Positions 18,942 through 28,352 of a stretch of DNA of 64,000 nt are shown here, piece after piece (positions within the stretch are counted from its first letter, which is position 1; every line of letters starts with the position of its first letter). This DNA comes from Dyella monticola (GTDB lineage Bacteria; Pseudomonadota; Gammaproteobacteria; Xanthomonadales; Rhodanobacteraceae). The notes under the pieces were generated by a model. The model was not told the DNA's origin. It made no database searches and saw only the letters and a program-made list of their open reading frames with translations. The stretch is taken from assembly GCF_003363155.1 (NCBI RefSeq), contig NZ_QRBE01000006.1, positions 186,001 through 250,000 of the forward strand. The letters are read 5' to 3'. The position numbers and the translations under genes are program-made.

Positions 18942-19042
18942 CGCGCTGTTCCGTCCCTACCGAACGCTCGATCGTGATCGGGCATAGCGCCCCCTTCCCC
19001 AGCAAGCGGAGCAGCCTGCGGGCGAGAGGGGACCGAAGTTAC

Positions 19043-19051
19043 TGCTATACT
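19043..19051 (+). promoter_or_regulatory. Extended -10 element upstream of frr
   Basis: TGCTATACT at 19043-19051, an extended -10 box (TGnTATACT) 31 bases before the frr ATG. No good -35 was seen, which extended -10 promoters can tolerate. The resulting leader would be short. Confidence 0.4.
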
Positions 19052-19082
19052 TGCCGGCTTGCACGCCAACGGGTGATTTCAC

Positions 19083-19640
19083 ATGCTCAACGACATTAAA
19101 CGCGATGCCCAGACCCGTATGGGCAAGAGCATCGATGCCCTCAAGCACGACCTGTCCCGCCTGCGTACCGGGCGCGCGAGCACGTCGCTGGTCGATAGCA
19201 TCAAGGTGCCCTACTACGGTTCGGACATGCCGTTGAATCAGGTGGCGTCGATCGCCCTGGCCGATGCCCGCTCGATCGTTATCACCCCGTTCGAAAAGAA
19301 CATGGTCGCCCCGATCGAGAAAGCCCTGCTTGCCTCCGACCTTGGCATCACGCCCACCACCGCCGGCACCGTTATCCGTCTGAACATGCCTCCGCTCACC
19401 GAAGAGCGCCGCCGCGAACTGGCCAAGCACGTGTCGCACGAAGGCGAGAATGCGAAGATCGCCATCCGTAACGTGCGGCGCGATGCGCTGCAGCATGTGA
19501 AGGACCTCCTCAAGGAAAAGAAAATCACTGAGGATGAGGAGCGCCGGGCGGATGACGAGATCCAAAAGCTCACCGACCAGTTCGTAAAAGAAGTCGACAA
19601 ACTGGCCAAGGTAAAGGAAGACGAATTGATGGCCATGTAA
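19083..19640 (+). CDS. frr: Ribosome recycling factor
   Basis: A 185-residue protein, exactly the E. coli length, that with EF-G splits post-termination ribosomes. Landmarks are DLSRLRTGRAS, VPYYGSDMPLNQVA, IRLNMPPLTEERR and the C-terminal helix with DDEIQKLTDQFVKEVD. The ATG at 19083 is the only sensible start. In E. coli dxr follows frr directly; here 268 bases without a gene follow before uppS. Confidence 0.97.
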   Translation: MLNDIKRDAQTRMGKSIDALKHDLSRLRTGRASTSLVDSIKVPYYGSDMPLNQVASIALADARSIVITPFEKNMVAPIEKALLASDLGITPTTAGTVIRLNMPPLTEERRRELAKHVSHEGENAKIAIRNVRRDALQHVKDLLKEKKITEDEERRADDEIQKLTDQFVKEVDKLAKVKEDELMAM

Positions 19641-19908
19641 GGCCATCGACCCTGCGTGGAGAACGCAACCGGCTGGCTCGCGCTGCCATGTCATTTGACG
19701 GAGAGGCAAAGAAGGCTAAGGGGTCCATCTTGCACAACCGCCGTCCCCATCCGGGCTCCAGGCAGATATGCCATCCGAGCCAAGCATTCGCCACCCTTCG
19801 CATTGCCAAGAGGCAGGAAGGGGCCGATCTATGGCCTTTCCATGGCGAACGCAGTTCCACGAGGCTCTGCGGCGCCGCAAACCTCGCCGTCACCGTTAGT
19901 CTCCATCC

Positions 19909-20655
19909 ATGACCATGACCACGCAAAATTTCGTACCGCGTCATATCGGCATCGTGATGGATGGCAATGGCCGCTGGGCGAAAGCCCGCCACCGCCCTCG
20001 CAGTTTCGGCCATAACGCCGGGCGCAAGGCCGTGCGCGAAGTGGTGGAAGGCTGTATCCGCCATGGCGTCGAAGCGTTGACGCTGTTCGCCTTCTCCAGC
20101 GAGAACTGGCAGCGGCCACCGGACGAGGTCGGGGCGCTGCTGGATTTGTTCATGCGCGCGCTCGACAAGGAAGTGGACGAGCTGCACGAGAACGGCGTAC
20201 GCCTGCGCTGCGTCGGCGACTTGAGCGCGTTCGACGCGACGCTGCAAAAGCGCATGCTCGAAGCCATGAAGCGCACCGCCGGCAATACCAAGCTTTGCCT
20301 GAATATCGCGGTGAATTACGGCGGCCGCTGGGACATCGTGCAAGCCGCACGCAAGGCGGCCATGGCCGTGGCGCGCGGCGAGCTCACCATAGAAGCCATC
20401 GACGAAGACACCTTCGACCGCTTGACCAGCCTGTCCGAGTCGCCACCGCTGGATCTTTTCATTCGTACCGGCGGCGACCATCGCATCAGCAACTTCTTGT
20501 TATGGCAGCTCGCCTATGCGGAGCTGTATTTCACCGAGACTCTGTGGCCGGACTTCAATCAGGCCTCGCTGCAACTTGCCATCAACGACTTTGCCCGTCG
20601 CGAGCGTCGCTTCGGCCGCACCGGCGACCAGGTCGCCCAGGCAGCGGTCCGTTGA
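19909..20655 (+). CDS. uppS: Undecaprenyl diphosphate synthase (cis-prenyltransferase)
   Basis: A 248-residue enzyme that adds eight isoprene units to farnesyl diphosphate to make the C55 carrier for peptidoglycan and O-antigen. The signature HIGIVMDGNGRWA contains the catalytic Asp18; FAFSSENW and RTGGDHRISNFLLWQ form the rest of the active site and diphosphate site. Two start codons lie close together (ATG ACC ATG); the first is used. It heads the uppS-cdsA pair. Confidence 0.96.
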   Translation: MTMTTQNFVPRHIGIVMDGNGRWAKARHRPRSFGHNAGRKAVREVVEGCIRHGVEALTLFAFSSENWQRPPDEVGALLDLFMRALDKEVDELHENGVRLRCVGDLSAFDATLQKRMLEAMKRTAGNTKLCLNIAVNYGGRWDIVQAARKAAMAVARGELTIEAIDEDTFDRLTSLSESPPLDLFIRTGGDHRISNFLLWQLAYAELYFTETLWPDFNQASLQLAINDFARRERRFGRTGDQVAQAAVR

Positions 20656-20781
20656 GTCCGCTTGTGTTTCCAGCAAGCCCTGCGCAAGGTGTCGCACACA
20701 TGCTTGCCGCCCCTATTCCCTGCCTGTCGCGCTATGGCGGCGCGAACGCGCAGTCACCGTAAACAGGCCCTAGGGAACATC

Positions 20782-21603
20782 ATGCTGCGACAGCGAGTTC
20801 TGACCGCCCTGCTTCTGGCGCCATTAGTCATCCTGCTGATTCTGCTGGTGCCGACCAACGTGTTCGCGTGCCTGTTGGGCGCCGCCTTCCTGGCCGCGGC
20901 CTGGGAATGGACACGACTGGCGGGCATGAAGAGTCGCGTTTCTCGCAGCGTCGTGCTCGCATTCGTTTTGCTGGCCTTTATCGCGCTGTGGACGCTGCGG
21001 GCTTGGGCCTGGCTGTGGCCGGTGACCATTGTGGCGGGCGTGGCGTGGTGGGTTTTGGTGTGTCTGTGGCTGCGAAACTTCGCGTTTGCCGCCGCCCCCA
21101 CGGCGGAGAACCGCACCATCAAGCTGGTGGCAGGCGCGTTCGTGGTGTTTCCCGCCTGGATAGCCGCCCTGAACATCCATGGCAGCGAGCCGCACGGCCA
21201 TGCCTGGACGTTCCTGGCAATGCTGCTGGTGTGGGCTGCCGACACCGGGGCGTATTTCACCGGCAGCTATCTCGGCAAGCGCAAGCTCGCGCCGCAGATC
21301 AGCCCGGGGAAGACCTGGGCCGGCGTGTACGGCGCCTTCGCCGCCAGCGCGATCGTGGCCGCCGTGGCCGGCTGGCTGCTGGGCGTGCGGGATGCGCGCC
21401 TGATCGGCCTGATCATGGTCACCCTGTTCACTGTAGCTAGCTCCATCGTCGGCGATCTGTTGGAAAGCCTGATGAAGCGCCACGCGAACGTGAAGGATTC
21501 GGGCGCCCTTTTCCCTGGTCATGGCGGCCTGCTGGACCGCCTGGACAGCATCTTCGCTGCCTTGCCGATCTTCGCACTGGGAAAATTGTTGCTGGGGCTT
21601 TGA
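20782..21603 (+). CDS. cdsA: Phosphatidate cytidylyltransferase (CDP-diglyceride synthase)
   Basis: A 273-residue integral membrane enzyme that makes CDP-diacylglycerol, the precursor of all bacterial phospholipids. About eight hydrophobic segments are visible and the C-terminal signature KDSGALFPGHGGLLDRLDS is intact, including the Asp pair that binds magnesium. The ATG at 20782 follows AGGGA; an upstream in-frame start would add 40 non-hydrophobic residues. In Xanthomonas relatives dxr follows cdsA; here a 197-base gap leads directly to rseP. Confidence 0.95.
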   Translation: MLRQRVLTALLLAPLVILLILLVPTNVFACLLGAAFLAAAWEWTRLAGMKSRVSRSVVLAFVLLAFIALWTLRAWAWLWPVTIVAGVAWWVLVCLWLRNFAFAAAPTAENRTIKLVAGAFVVFPAWIAALNIHGSEPHGHAWTFLAMLLVWAADTGAYFTGSYLGKRKLAPQISPGKTWAGVYGAFAASAIVAAVAGWLLGVRDARLIGLIMVTLFTVASSIVGDLLESLMKRHANVKDSGALFPGHGGLLDRLDSIFAALPIFALGKLLLGL

Positions 21604-21664
21604 CGCACTCTAGTGCCCGCTTTTGGGGCCGTATCCGTCTTAACCCTTTCTCTTCGCGCCTAAC

Positions 21665-21692
21665 GGAACTGCCACCGTCCGGTGTGGTCGAT
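21665..21692 (+). promoter_or_regulatory. Possible sigma-E promoter for rseP-bamA
   Basis: GGAACTG at 21665-21671, a 16-base spacer and TCGAT at 21688-21692 resemble the sigma-E (RpoE) consensus GGAACTT-N16-TCNNA. It is about 110 bases upstream of rseP. In E. coli sigma-E drives rseP and bamA, so the position fits. Only the match and context support it. Confidence 0.35.
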
Positions 21693-21800
21693 ATCCCAAC
21701 CCCGAGCGTCCCCTTTCGCGCCGCCAGTCAGGCTGCGCGACGGGTACTTGGCAACGCTTACTGATAAGCTTCGAGTTCCTAAGAGACGTAACCTGCTTTG

Positions 21801-23150
21801 ATGAATCCCTTTCTCGGCTCGGTGTTCTGGCTACTGGTCACGCTCGGCGTGCTGGTAACCTTTCACGAATTCGGACACTACTGGGTCGCTCGCCGCTGTG
21901 GTGTGAAGGTGCTGCGCTTCTCGGTCGGCTTCGGCCGCGCCGTGTGGAAGCGCATCGGGCGCGACGGTACGGAATACCAGATCGCCGCCATTCCGCTGGG
22001 TGGTTACGTCAAGATGCTCGATGCGCGCGAGGGTGACGTCGACCCTGCTTTGCGCCATCAGGAGTTCACCGCGCAGCCGATCTGGAAGCGCATTGCCATC
22101 GTGGCCGCCGGCCCGGGGTTCAATATCCTCTTTACCGTCGTGGCGTTCTGGCTGATGTTCGTGCTGGGCCGCACGGACTTTGCCCCCGTCGTGACCGCCG
22201 CGCCGCAAAGCATGGCCGCGCAGGCCGGCATCCAGCCGGGCGATCGATTGCTTACGATCGGCGGCACGCAGGTCTCCACCTGGGGTGGCTCGTTCGACGT
22301 CATCGCCAACGCGCTGCTGGGCCGCACGCCGCTGGCCGTGACGGTTCGCGGCACTGATGGCAAGCAGCGCTCGCTGGTGTTGCCGCTCAACCGCCTGCCG
22401 GCCGGCGAAGACGTTTCGCAGTATATGGACAAGCTGGGTCTGGAGCTCGCACCTGCGCCGGCCATCGCGGCCGTGGTCGTGCCGGGTGGACCGGCTGAGC
22501 TGGCCGGTATGCACGCGGGGGACAAGATTCTTAGCGTCGATGGCAAAGCCGTGAAAGATTTCGTCGATCTCGGCGAGCAGATCAGGGCGGCGGCGGCGAA
22601 ATCACCCGCGCTGACGCTGGAAATCGAGCGCAATGGCAAGCAGATGACGCTTCCGGTCACCGCGCGCATGGAATCGGTGGAAGGCGCCGCACCGCAGTGG
22701 CTGATCGACGTGAACGCCCCGCCGTCGGAAGTCGCCATGCAGCGCTACGGGCCGCTCAAGTCGCTGACCGAATCGCTCAGCCTGACCTGGGAGCGCACCA
22801 CCGATACCTTCAGCATGGTCGGCAAGATGATCACTGGCGAGGCATCCACCCGCAACATTGCCGGCGTCATCGGCATTGCGCAGGTCGCCAATGCGGCCGC
22901 GCAGATGGGGCTGGATCGTTTCCTGGAATTCCTCGGTCTGGTGTCACTTAGCCTGGCCATCATCAACCTGATGCCCATTCCGGTCTTGGACGGTGGCTAT
23001 CTGCTGTATTACCTTATCGAGCTGATCAAAGGCAGCCCTGTCAGCGAGCGGACCATGATCGCGGGCCAGTACGTGGGCATCGCCTTGCTGTTCATGCTGG
23101 TGGGGCTGACGTTCTACAACGACATCCATCGCATCATCCTGCCCTCGTGA
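21801..23150 (+). CDS. rseP: Site-2 protease RseP (regulator of sigma-E)
   Basis: A 449-residue inner-membrane zinc protease (E. coli 450). The HEFGH motif places His22, Glu23 and His26 exactly as in E. coli; the third ligand Asp lies in LMPIPVLDGGYL near the C-terminus. Two PDZ domains fill about residues 115-310 (AAQAGIQPGDRLLTIGG and PAELAGMHAGDKILSVDGK). It cleaves the anti-sigma factor RseA inside the membrane during envelope stress. The ATG at 21801 is preferred over the adjacent in-frame TTG. Confidence 0.96.
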   Translation: MNPFLGSVFWLLVTLGVLVTFHEFGHYWVARRCGVKVLRFSVGFGRAVWKRIGRDGTEYQIAAIPLGGYVKMLDAREGDVDPALRHQEFTAQPIWKRIAIVAAGPGFNILFTVVAFWLMFVLGRTDFAPVVTAAPQSMAAQAGIQPGDRLLTIGGTQVSTWGGSFDVIANALLGRTPLAVTVRGTDGKQRSLVLPLNRLPAGEDVSQYMDKLGLELAPAPAIAAVVVPGGPAELAGMHAGDKILSVDGKAVKDFVDLGEQIRAAAAKSPALTLEIERNGKQMTLPVTARMESVEGAAPQWLIDVNAPPSEVAMQRYGPLKSLTESLSLTWERTTDTFSMVGKMITGEASTRNIAGVIGIAQVANAAAQMGLDRFLEFLGLVSLSLAIINLMPIPVLDGGYLLYYLIELIKGSPVSERTMIAGQYVGIALLFMLVGLTFYNDIHRIILPS

Positions 23151-23365
23151 GACGGATGCGCGCCGCTTGCAACCTCGGGTTGGGTGCTGGCCGCGATTGT
23201 CCTATTGCGCGGCAAGCCTCGCGCCTTGCGCAGCGTCCGGCACCTTCCCGCCGGGTCCGCCCAGTGCATGTGTGCAGCACGAGGCCAGAGTGATGCCGGA
23301 TTTGGAAAAAATGCAGCGAGGCGGTCGCATGGCCGCCTCGTCCGAATAACACAACGGAATCGACG

Positions 23366-25798
23366 ATGAAGCGTATCGCCGCCCTGATCCTGCTTGCCTC
23401 CCTTTCGACCAGCGCATTCGCGCTGGAACCCTTCGTCGTTTCCGACATCCGCATCGAAGGCTTGAACCGCATCTCCGCCGGCACGGTGTTCAATTACCTG
23501 CCGATCAACAAGGGTGACCGCCTCACCACGGAAGAGGCCCAACAGGCCATCCGCGCCCTTTACAGCACCAAGTTCTTCAGCGATGTGGAGCTGGAGCGCG
23601 ATGGCAACATCCTGGTGATCAAAGTGGCGGAGCGGCCGTCGATCGCCAAGCTCACCATCCGCGGCAACAACGACATCAAGACCGATGACCTCAAGAAAGG
23701 TCTGAAGGATATCGGCCTGACCGAAGGCGAAACCTTCGACCGCCTGGCGATGGATCGCGTGCAACAGGAACTGATCCGCCAGTACTACAACCGCGGCAAG
23801 TACAACGTGTCGGTCATTCCGCACGTCACGGAGCTCGATCGCAACCGCGTGTCCATCGACATCGAGATCCGCGAAGGCAAGGTCGCCAAGATCAAGGAAG
23901 TGAACATCGTCGGCAACACGGCGTTCACCGACAAGGAAATTGAATCGGGCTTCGAGTCGGGCACCACCAACTTGCTGTCGTGGTATTCCAAGAACGACCA
24001 ATACTCGCAGGACAAGCTCTCCGGCGATCTGAAAAAGCTGCAGTCCTACTATATGGACCGCGGTTACGCCGATTTCGGCATCGACTCCACGCAGGTCACC
24101 ATTTCGCCTGACAAGCGCCAGATGTACATCGCCGCGGACGTCATCCAGGGCGACATCTACCACATCTCCGGCACGCACCTGCTCGGCCAGCTGATCCTGC
24201 CGGAAGACACGCTGCGCAAGCTGGTGTTCGTGAAGGATGGCGATCTGTTCAACCGCCGCGCGATCGAAGCCACCTCCGACGCCATCAAGGCGCTGCTGGC
24301 GAACATTGGCTACGCGTTCGCCAAGGTCAATTCGGTTCCCAAGCTGGATAAAGACAAGAAAACCGTCGACGTCACCTGGTATATCCAGCCCGGCGTGCGT
24401 GTTTACGTGCGCCGCGTGATCTTCCAGGGCAACACCCGTACCGAAGACGATGTGCTGCGTCGTGAAATGCGTCAGCTGGAAGGTGCGTGGTATTCGCAGG
24501 CGGCGATCGACCGCTCGAAGATCCGTCTGCAACAGCTCGGCTACTTCAAGACCGTCACCATCGATAAGCAGACGGTGCCAGGCAGCGATGACGAGGTCGA
24601 TCTGACGGTGAAGGTGGAAGAGCAATCCGCCGGCAGCCTGACCTTCGGCGTGGGTTATTCACAGTATTCGGGCATCATCCTGTCCAGCTCGGTATCGCAG
24701 AGGAACTTCCTCGGCACCGGCGATCAGTTCACCATCGGGGCCGAACGCAGCGATTACCTCACCTCGATCAACGCGGGCTACTCCAACCCCTATCTGACCG
24801 AGAGCGGTATTGGCATCGGCTACAACGCGACGTTCTCGCGCGCGGACTACGCCGACCTCGGTAGCCAGTACGCCAGCTACTCCAACAGCACCAAGTCGTT
24901 CTCCACCACGCTGGGCATTCCGATCACCGATTTCGACCGCTTGAGCGGCAGCCTGGGCATCGGCAGCACCAAGATCAACACGTACGCCGGTTATACCCCG
25001 CAGATACTGGTCGACTACATCAACGCGCTGGGCAAGGACACCATCCACACCTGGACCGGCTCGCTGAGCTGGGTCCACGACACGCGCAATTCCTACTGGG
25101 CACCCACCCACGGCGGCCAGATCACCGCCGGTGTGAACGTGGCGCTGCCCGGCTCCACCGTGCAGTACTGGACCTTCAACGGCGAAGCCAACCATTACTG
25201 GCCGATCGGCAAGGGTTTCGTGCTGTACCTGGACGGCAAGGTGGGCTACGGCAGCACCTATGGCAACCAGACGTACACCGCCACCACCGCCGACTATGAC
25301 GCCGCCACGGGCACGGGCTACAAAGCCGGCCAGAACGTCGCCTTCCCGTTCTGGATGAACTTCTACGCGGGCGGCGTGACCGATCTGCGCGGCTTCCAGG
25401 ACAACACCCTCGGTCCACGCGCGTGCGCCGGCTCGACCACCAATGGCGCGCCCATCGTGCCGCAGTCGAACGGTTACTGCCCGGGCAGCACGTACACCTA
25501 CTCCCAGCCGATCGGTGGTGCGTTCAAGGTGCTGGGTACCGCCGAGGTGTACCTGCCGCTGCCGTTCCTGAAGGACATCAACACCGCACGCGTGTCGCTC
25601 TTCATGGACGTGGGCCAGGCCTATCAGAACATCCAGTCCTTCAGCGCCAAGCAGCTCGATGCGTCGGCCGGTGTGTCCCTGCATTGGCAGGCGCCGATCG
25701 GCCCGCTGATCATCAGCCTGGGCTTCCCGTTCCGCATGCAGCCGGGCGACAGCGAGTACACCGAGCGCATTCAGTTCACCTTCGGCAGCCAGTTCTAA
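23366..25798 (+). CDS. bamA: Outer membrane protein assembly factor BamA
   Basis: An 810-residue Omp85 protein, the same length as in E. coli. It has a Sec signal (MKRIAALILLASLSTSAFA), five POTRA domains up to about residue 420, and a C-terminal barrel ending in the beta-signal phenylalanine (RIQFTFGSQF). The barrel motif VGQAY...LDASAGVSL is near the end and DLRGFQDNTLGPR is the L6 RGF loop. It folds outer-membrane proteins in the BAM complex. It lies 215 bases after rseP, and a strong terminator follows, so it is the last gene of its unit. Confidence 0.96.
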   Translation: MKRIAALILLASLSTSAFALEPFVVSDIRIEGLNRISAGTVFNYLPINKGDRLTTEEAQQAIRALYSTKFFSDVELERDGNILVIKVAERPSIAKLTIRGNNDIKTDDLKKGLKDIGLTEGETFDRLAMDRVQQELIRQYYNRGKYNVSVIPHVTELDRNRVSIDIEIREGKVAKIKEVNIVGNTAFTDKEIESGFESGTTNLLSWYSKNDQYSQDKLSGDLKKLQSYYMDRGYADFGIDSTQVTISPDKRQMYIAADVIQGDIYHISGTHLLGQLILPEDTLRKLVFVKDGDLFNRRAIEATSDAIKALLANIGYAFAKVNSVPKLDKDKKTVDVTWYIQPGVRVYVRRVIFQGNTRTEDDVLRREMRQLEGAWYSQAAIDRSKIRLQQLGYFKTVTIDKQTVPGSDDEVDLTVKVEEQSAGSLTFGVGYSQYSGIILSSSVSQRNFLGTGDQFTIGAERSDYLTSINAGYSNPYLTESGIGIGYNATFSRADYADLGSQYASYSNSTKSFSTTLGIPITDFDRLSGSLGIGSTKINTYAGYTPQILVDYINALGKDTIHTWTGSLSWVHDTRNSYWAPTHGGQITAGVNVALPGSTVQYWTFNGEANHYWPIGKGFVLYLDGKVGYGSTYGNQTYTATTADYDAATGTGYKAGQNVAFPFWMNFYAGGVTDLRGFQDNTLGPRACAGSTTNGAPIVPQSNGYCPGSTYTYSQPIGGAFKVLGTAEVYLPLPFLKDINTARVSLFMDVGQAYQNIQSFSAKQLDASAGVSLHWQAPIGPLIISLGFPFRMQPGDSEYTERIQFTFGSQF

Positions 25799-25820
25799 GG
25801 CTGTCCGCAAGGATTCCCCG

Positions 25821-25850
25821 GAAAGCGCGGCTCTGCCGCGCTTTCTTTTG
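25821..25850 (+). terminator. Rho-independent terminator after bamA
   Basis: Perfect 10-bp stem GAAAGCGCGG/CCGCGCTTTC with a CTCTG loop, then TTTTG. It lies where skp stands in E. coli and separates bamA from the lipid A genes. Confidence 0.8.
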
Positions 25851-26015
25851 CAGCCTGCGGATTCCTGCGAACCGCAACATGCTGCACGCGGCGGCGAGCG
25901 AACCCCTACAATGCGGCGGTTGCACGATGCGCAAGACTCGCCGCCCGGCGGCTCCATGATGCGGCCGCGCCGTGCGACGACGCAGGCAAAGCGAGACCCC
26001 TAACAGGCGCTACCG

Positions 26016-27059
26016 ATGACCTCATACAGCGTTGCCCAACTCGCCGAACGCTTCGCCCTGGAATTTCGCGGCGATGGCGCACGCATCATTGATGGCGTCG
26101 GTACGCTTGCGGGCGCGGGGCCTACCCAGCTCAGCTTCTTATCCAACAGCAAGTACAGCGCGCAGCTGACCAGCACCCGTGCGGGCGTGGTCGTACTGAG
26201 CAGCGATGCCGCCGAAAGCTGCCCCACGGCAGCACTGATTGCGCGCGACCCCTATGTGGCCTACGCGCGCATCGCCGCTTTGTTCGAACGGCTGCCGGCC
26301 GCAGCCGCCGGCGTGCATCCCTCGGCCGTGGTGGCACCGGGTGCACGCGTCAGCGCATCCGCAAGCATCGGCCCGTGTTGCGTGATCGAAGACGGTGCTG
26401 TCATCGAAGATGGCGTGGTACTCGGCCCTCACTGCATCATCGGCCCGGAGTGCACGGTGGGTGCACAATCGCGCCTCGTCGGTCGCGTCACGCTGGTGAT
26501 CCGCGTAACGCTCGGCAAGCGCGTGCTGGTGCATCCGGGCGCGGTGATCGGCTCGGACGGCTTCGGCCTCGCCTTCGACCGCGACCACTGGGTGAAGCTG
26601 CCGCAGCTGGGCGGCGTGCGCATCGGTGACGATTGTGAAATAGGCGCCAACACCACCATCGACCGCGGTGCATTGGACGATACCGTGCTGGAAGATGACG
26701 TCCGGCTGGATAACCAGATCCAGATCGCCCACAACGTCACCATCGGCGCACACACGGCCATGGCCGGCTGCGCCGCCGTGGCCGGCAGTGCGAAAATAGG
26801 CCGTTATTGCATGATCGGCGGCAACGCCGGCGTGCTTGGCCATCTGGAAGTGGCTGACCGGGTTACCATTACGGCCAAGAGCCTGGTGACGCATTCGATT
26901 CGGGAGGCTGGCGAGTATTCCTCCGGAGTACCGCTGCAGGAAAACCGGCAGTGGCGTCGCAATGCCGCCCGCTTCAAACATTTGGACGAGTACGCGCGCC
27001 GATTGTCGGCGCTGGAAAGCCGCTTGTCGGCTTTGGAGAAGGATAAGAGTGATGACTGA
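26016..27059 (+). CDS. lpxD: UDP-3-O-(3-hydroxyacyl)glucosamine N-acyltransferase
   Basis: A 347-residue trimeric acyltransferase that adds the second hydroxyacyl chain in lipid A synthesis. An N-terminal uridine-binding domain (about 1-100) is followed by hexapeptide repeats of a left-handed helix; the catalytic histidine is in NQIQIAHNVTIG. A C-terminal helix (RFKHLDEYARRLSALESR) is the acyl-carrier-binding part. Its last eight bases overlap fabZ. With bamA terminated upstream, a promoter for the lpxD-fabZ-lpxA-lpxB run should lie within 25850-26015; none was obvious. Confidence 0.96.
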   Translation: MTSYSVAQLAERFALEFRGDGARIIDGVGTLAGAGPTQLSFLSNSKYSAQLTSTRAGVVVLSSDAAESCPTAALIARDPYVAYARIAALFERLPAAAAGVHPSAVVAPGARVSASASIGPCCVIEDGAVIEDGVVLGPHCIIGPECTVGAQSRLVGRVTLVIRVTLGKRVLVHPGAVIGSDGFGLAFDRDHWVKLPQLGGVRIGDDCEIGANTTIDRGALDDTVLEDDVRLDNQIQIAHNVTIGAHTAMAGCAAVAGSAKIGRYCMIGGNAGVLGHLEVADRVTITAKSLVTHSIREAGEYSSGVPLQENRQWRRNAARFKHLDEYARRLSALESRLSALEKDKSDD

Positions 27060-27525
27060 GAACACCACCCAGATCACGCTGCCTGTCGGCGTGGACGTGA
27101 TTGAACAACTATTGCCGCACCGCTATCCATTCCTGTTGGTGGATCGCGTCATCGAGATCGTGCCCGAACAGAGCGTGGTGACACTGAAGAACGTCACCAT
27201 CAATGAGCCCTTTTTTACCGGACATTTTCCCGGTCACCCGGTGATGCCAGGTGTACTGATCGTAGAGGCCATGGCGCAGTCGGCCGGCCTGCTCACGCAG
27301 ATCAGCGCGCGCCTGAAAGGCGCTACGGCCAGCCCGCTGTTCTACCTTGCCAAGGTGGACAACGCGCGCTTCAACGCACCGGTCGTGCCCGGCGACCAAT
27401 TGCGCATGGAAGTACGCCTCAAGCGCTTGCTGCGCAGCATGGGTCTGTTTGAGGCGCGCTCGCTGGTTGACGGCAAGGAAGTGGCGAGCTGCGAACTGAT
27501 GTGCGCCGCGAGGTCGGAAAAATGA
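27052..27525 (+). CDS. fabZ: 3-hydroxyacyl-ACP dehydratase FabZ
   Basis: A 157-residue hot-dog-fold enzyme that dehydrates 3-hydroxyacyl-ACP in fatty acid elongation, competing with LpxA/LpxD for the same substrate. Catalytic His58 is in [13 protein letters not shown] and Glu72 in [11 protein letters not shown]. The start at 27052 overlaps the lpxD end, and its stop overlaps lpxA by four bases, so the three are translationally coupled. That coupling may balance fatty acid and lipid A supply. Confidence 0.96.
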   Translation: MTENTTQITLPVGVDVIEQLLPHRYPFLLVDRVIEIVPEQSVVTLKNVTINEPFFTGHFPGHPVMPGVLIVEAMAQSAGLLTQISARLKGATASPLFYLAKVDNARFNAPVVPGDQLRMEVRLKRLLRSMGLFEARSLVDGKEVASCELMCAARSEK

Positions 27526-28295
27526 TCCACCCCACCGCGCAAATCGATCCATCGGCGGTGATTGGTGCCAACGTAAGTATCGGTGCATTTACCGTGATCG
27601 GCGCCGACGTGAACATCGGCGAAGGCACGGTGATCGGACCGCATGTGGTGATCCACGGGCCCACCACGATCGGCCGCAATAATCGCATCGCGCAATTCGC
27701 TTCCATCGGCGGCGACCCGCAGGACATGAAATACCAGGGTGAACGCACCGAACTGGTCATCGGCGACAACAACCTGATCCGCGAATTCGTCACCATCAAT
27801 CGTGGTACCGGCGAAGGTGGCGGTGTCACGCGCATCGGTAACGACAATTGGCTGCTGGCTTACGTGCACGTCGCACACGATTGCCAGGTCGGCAACCACA
27901 CGATCTTCTCCAACTACTCGGCATTGGCCGGGCATGTGGAAGTGGGCGACTGGACCGTGTTTGCGGGTTATTCCGGGGCGCATCAGTTCTGCAAGGTCGG
28001 CGAACACGCCTTTATCGCCATGGGCTGCCTGCTGGGTGCCGACGTCCCGCCGTTCTTGATGATGGCCAACGACCAGGGCGGACGGCCGCGCGGCCTGAAC
28101 ACCACCGGCCTCAAGCGCCGCGGTTTCGAACCCGACCGCATCACGGCGATCAAACGCGCCTACCGCACGCTGTATACCTCGGGCCTGTCTCTGGCCGAGG
28201 CGCGCGAGCAACTGGTTGCGCAGGCCAAGGACAGCGAGGATGTGCGCGCCATGCTCGATTTTCTCGACCGCAGCGAGCGTGGGTTGGCGCGCTGA
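27522..28295 (+). CDS. lpxA: UDP-N-acetylglucosamine O-acyltransferase
   Basis: A 257-residue left-handed beta-helix enzyme, the first step of lipid A synthesis. Catalytic His119 lies in [13 protein letters not shown] (His125 in E. coli). The C-terminal helical part with [16 protein letters not shown] is typical. ATG 27522 overlaps the fabZ stop. Chain-length preference cannot be told reliably from sequence by eye. lpxB follows after 57 bases. Confidence 0.96.
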   Translation: MIHPTAQIDPSAVIGANVSIGAFTVIGADVNIGEGTVIGPHVVIHGPTTIGRNNRIAQFASIGGDPQDMKYQGERTELVIGDNNLIREFVTINRGTGEGGGVTRIGNDNWLLAYVHVAHDCQVGNHTIFSNYSALAGHVEVGDWTVFAGYSGAHQFCKVGEHAFIAMGCLLGADVPPFLMMANDQGGRPRGLNTTGLKRRGFEPDRITAIKRAYRTLYTSGLSLAEAREQLVAQAKDSEDVRAMLDFLDRSERGLAR

Positions 28296-28352
28296 CCCTG
28301 AGCGTTTCGCACGTGGTTCCACCGACTACGGGCCTTTGCCGGGAATGCGACC

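Noticed and set aside
23114-24625. Minus-strand open frame of 503 codons within bamA
   Set aside because: It is the antisense shadow of the POTRA region; the composition is Val/Asp/His-rich and contains no recognisable motif.
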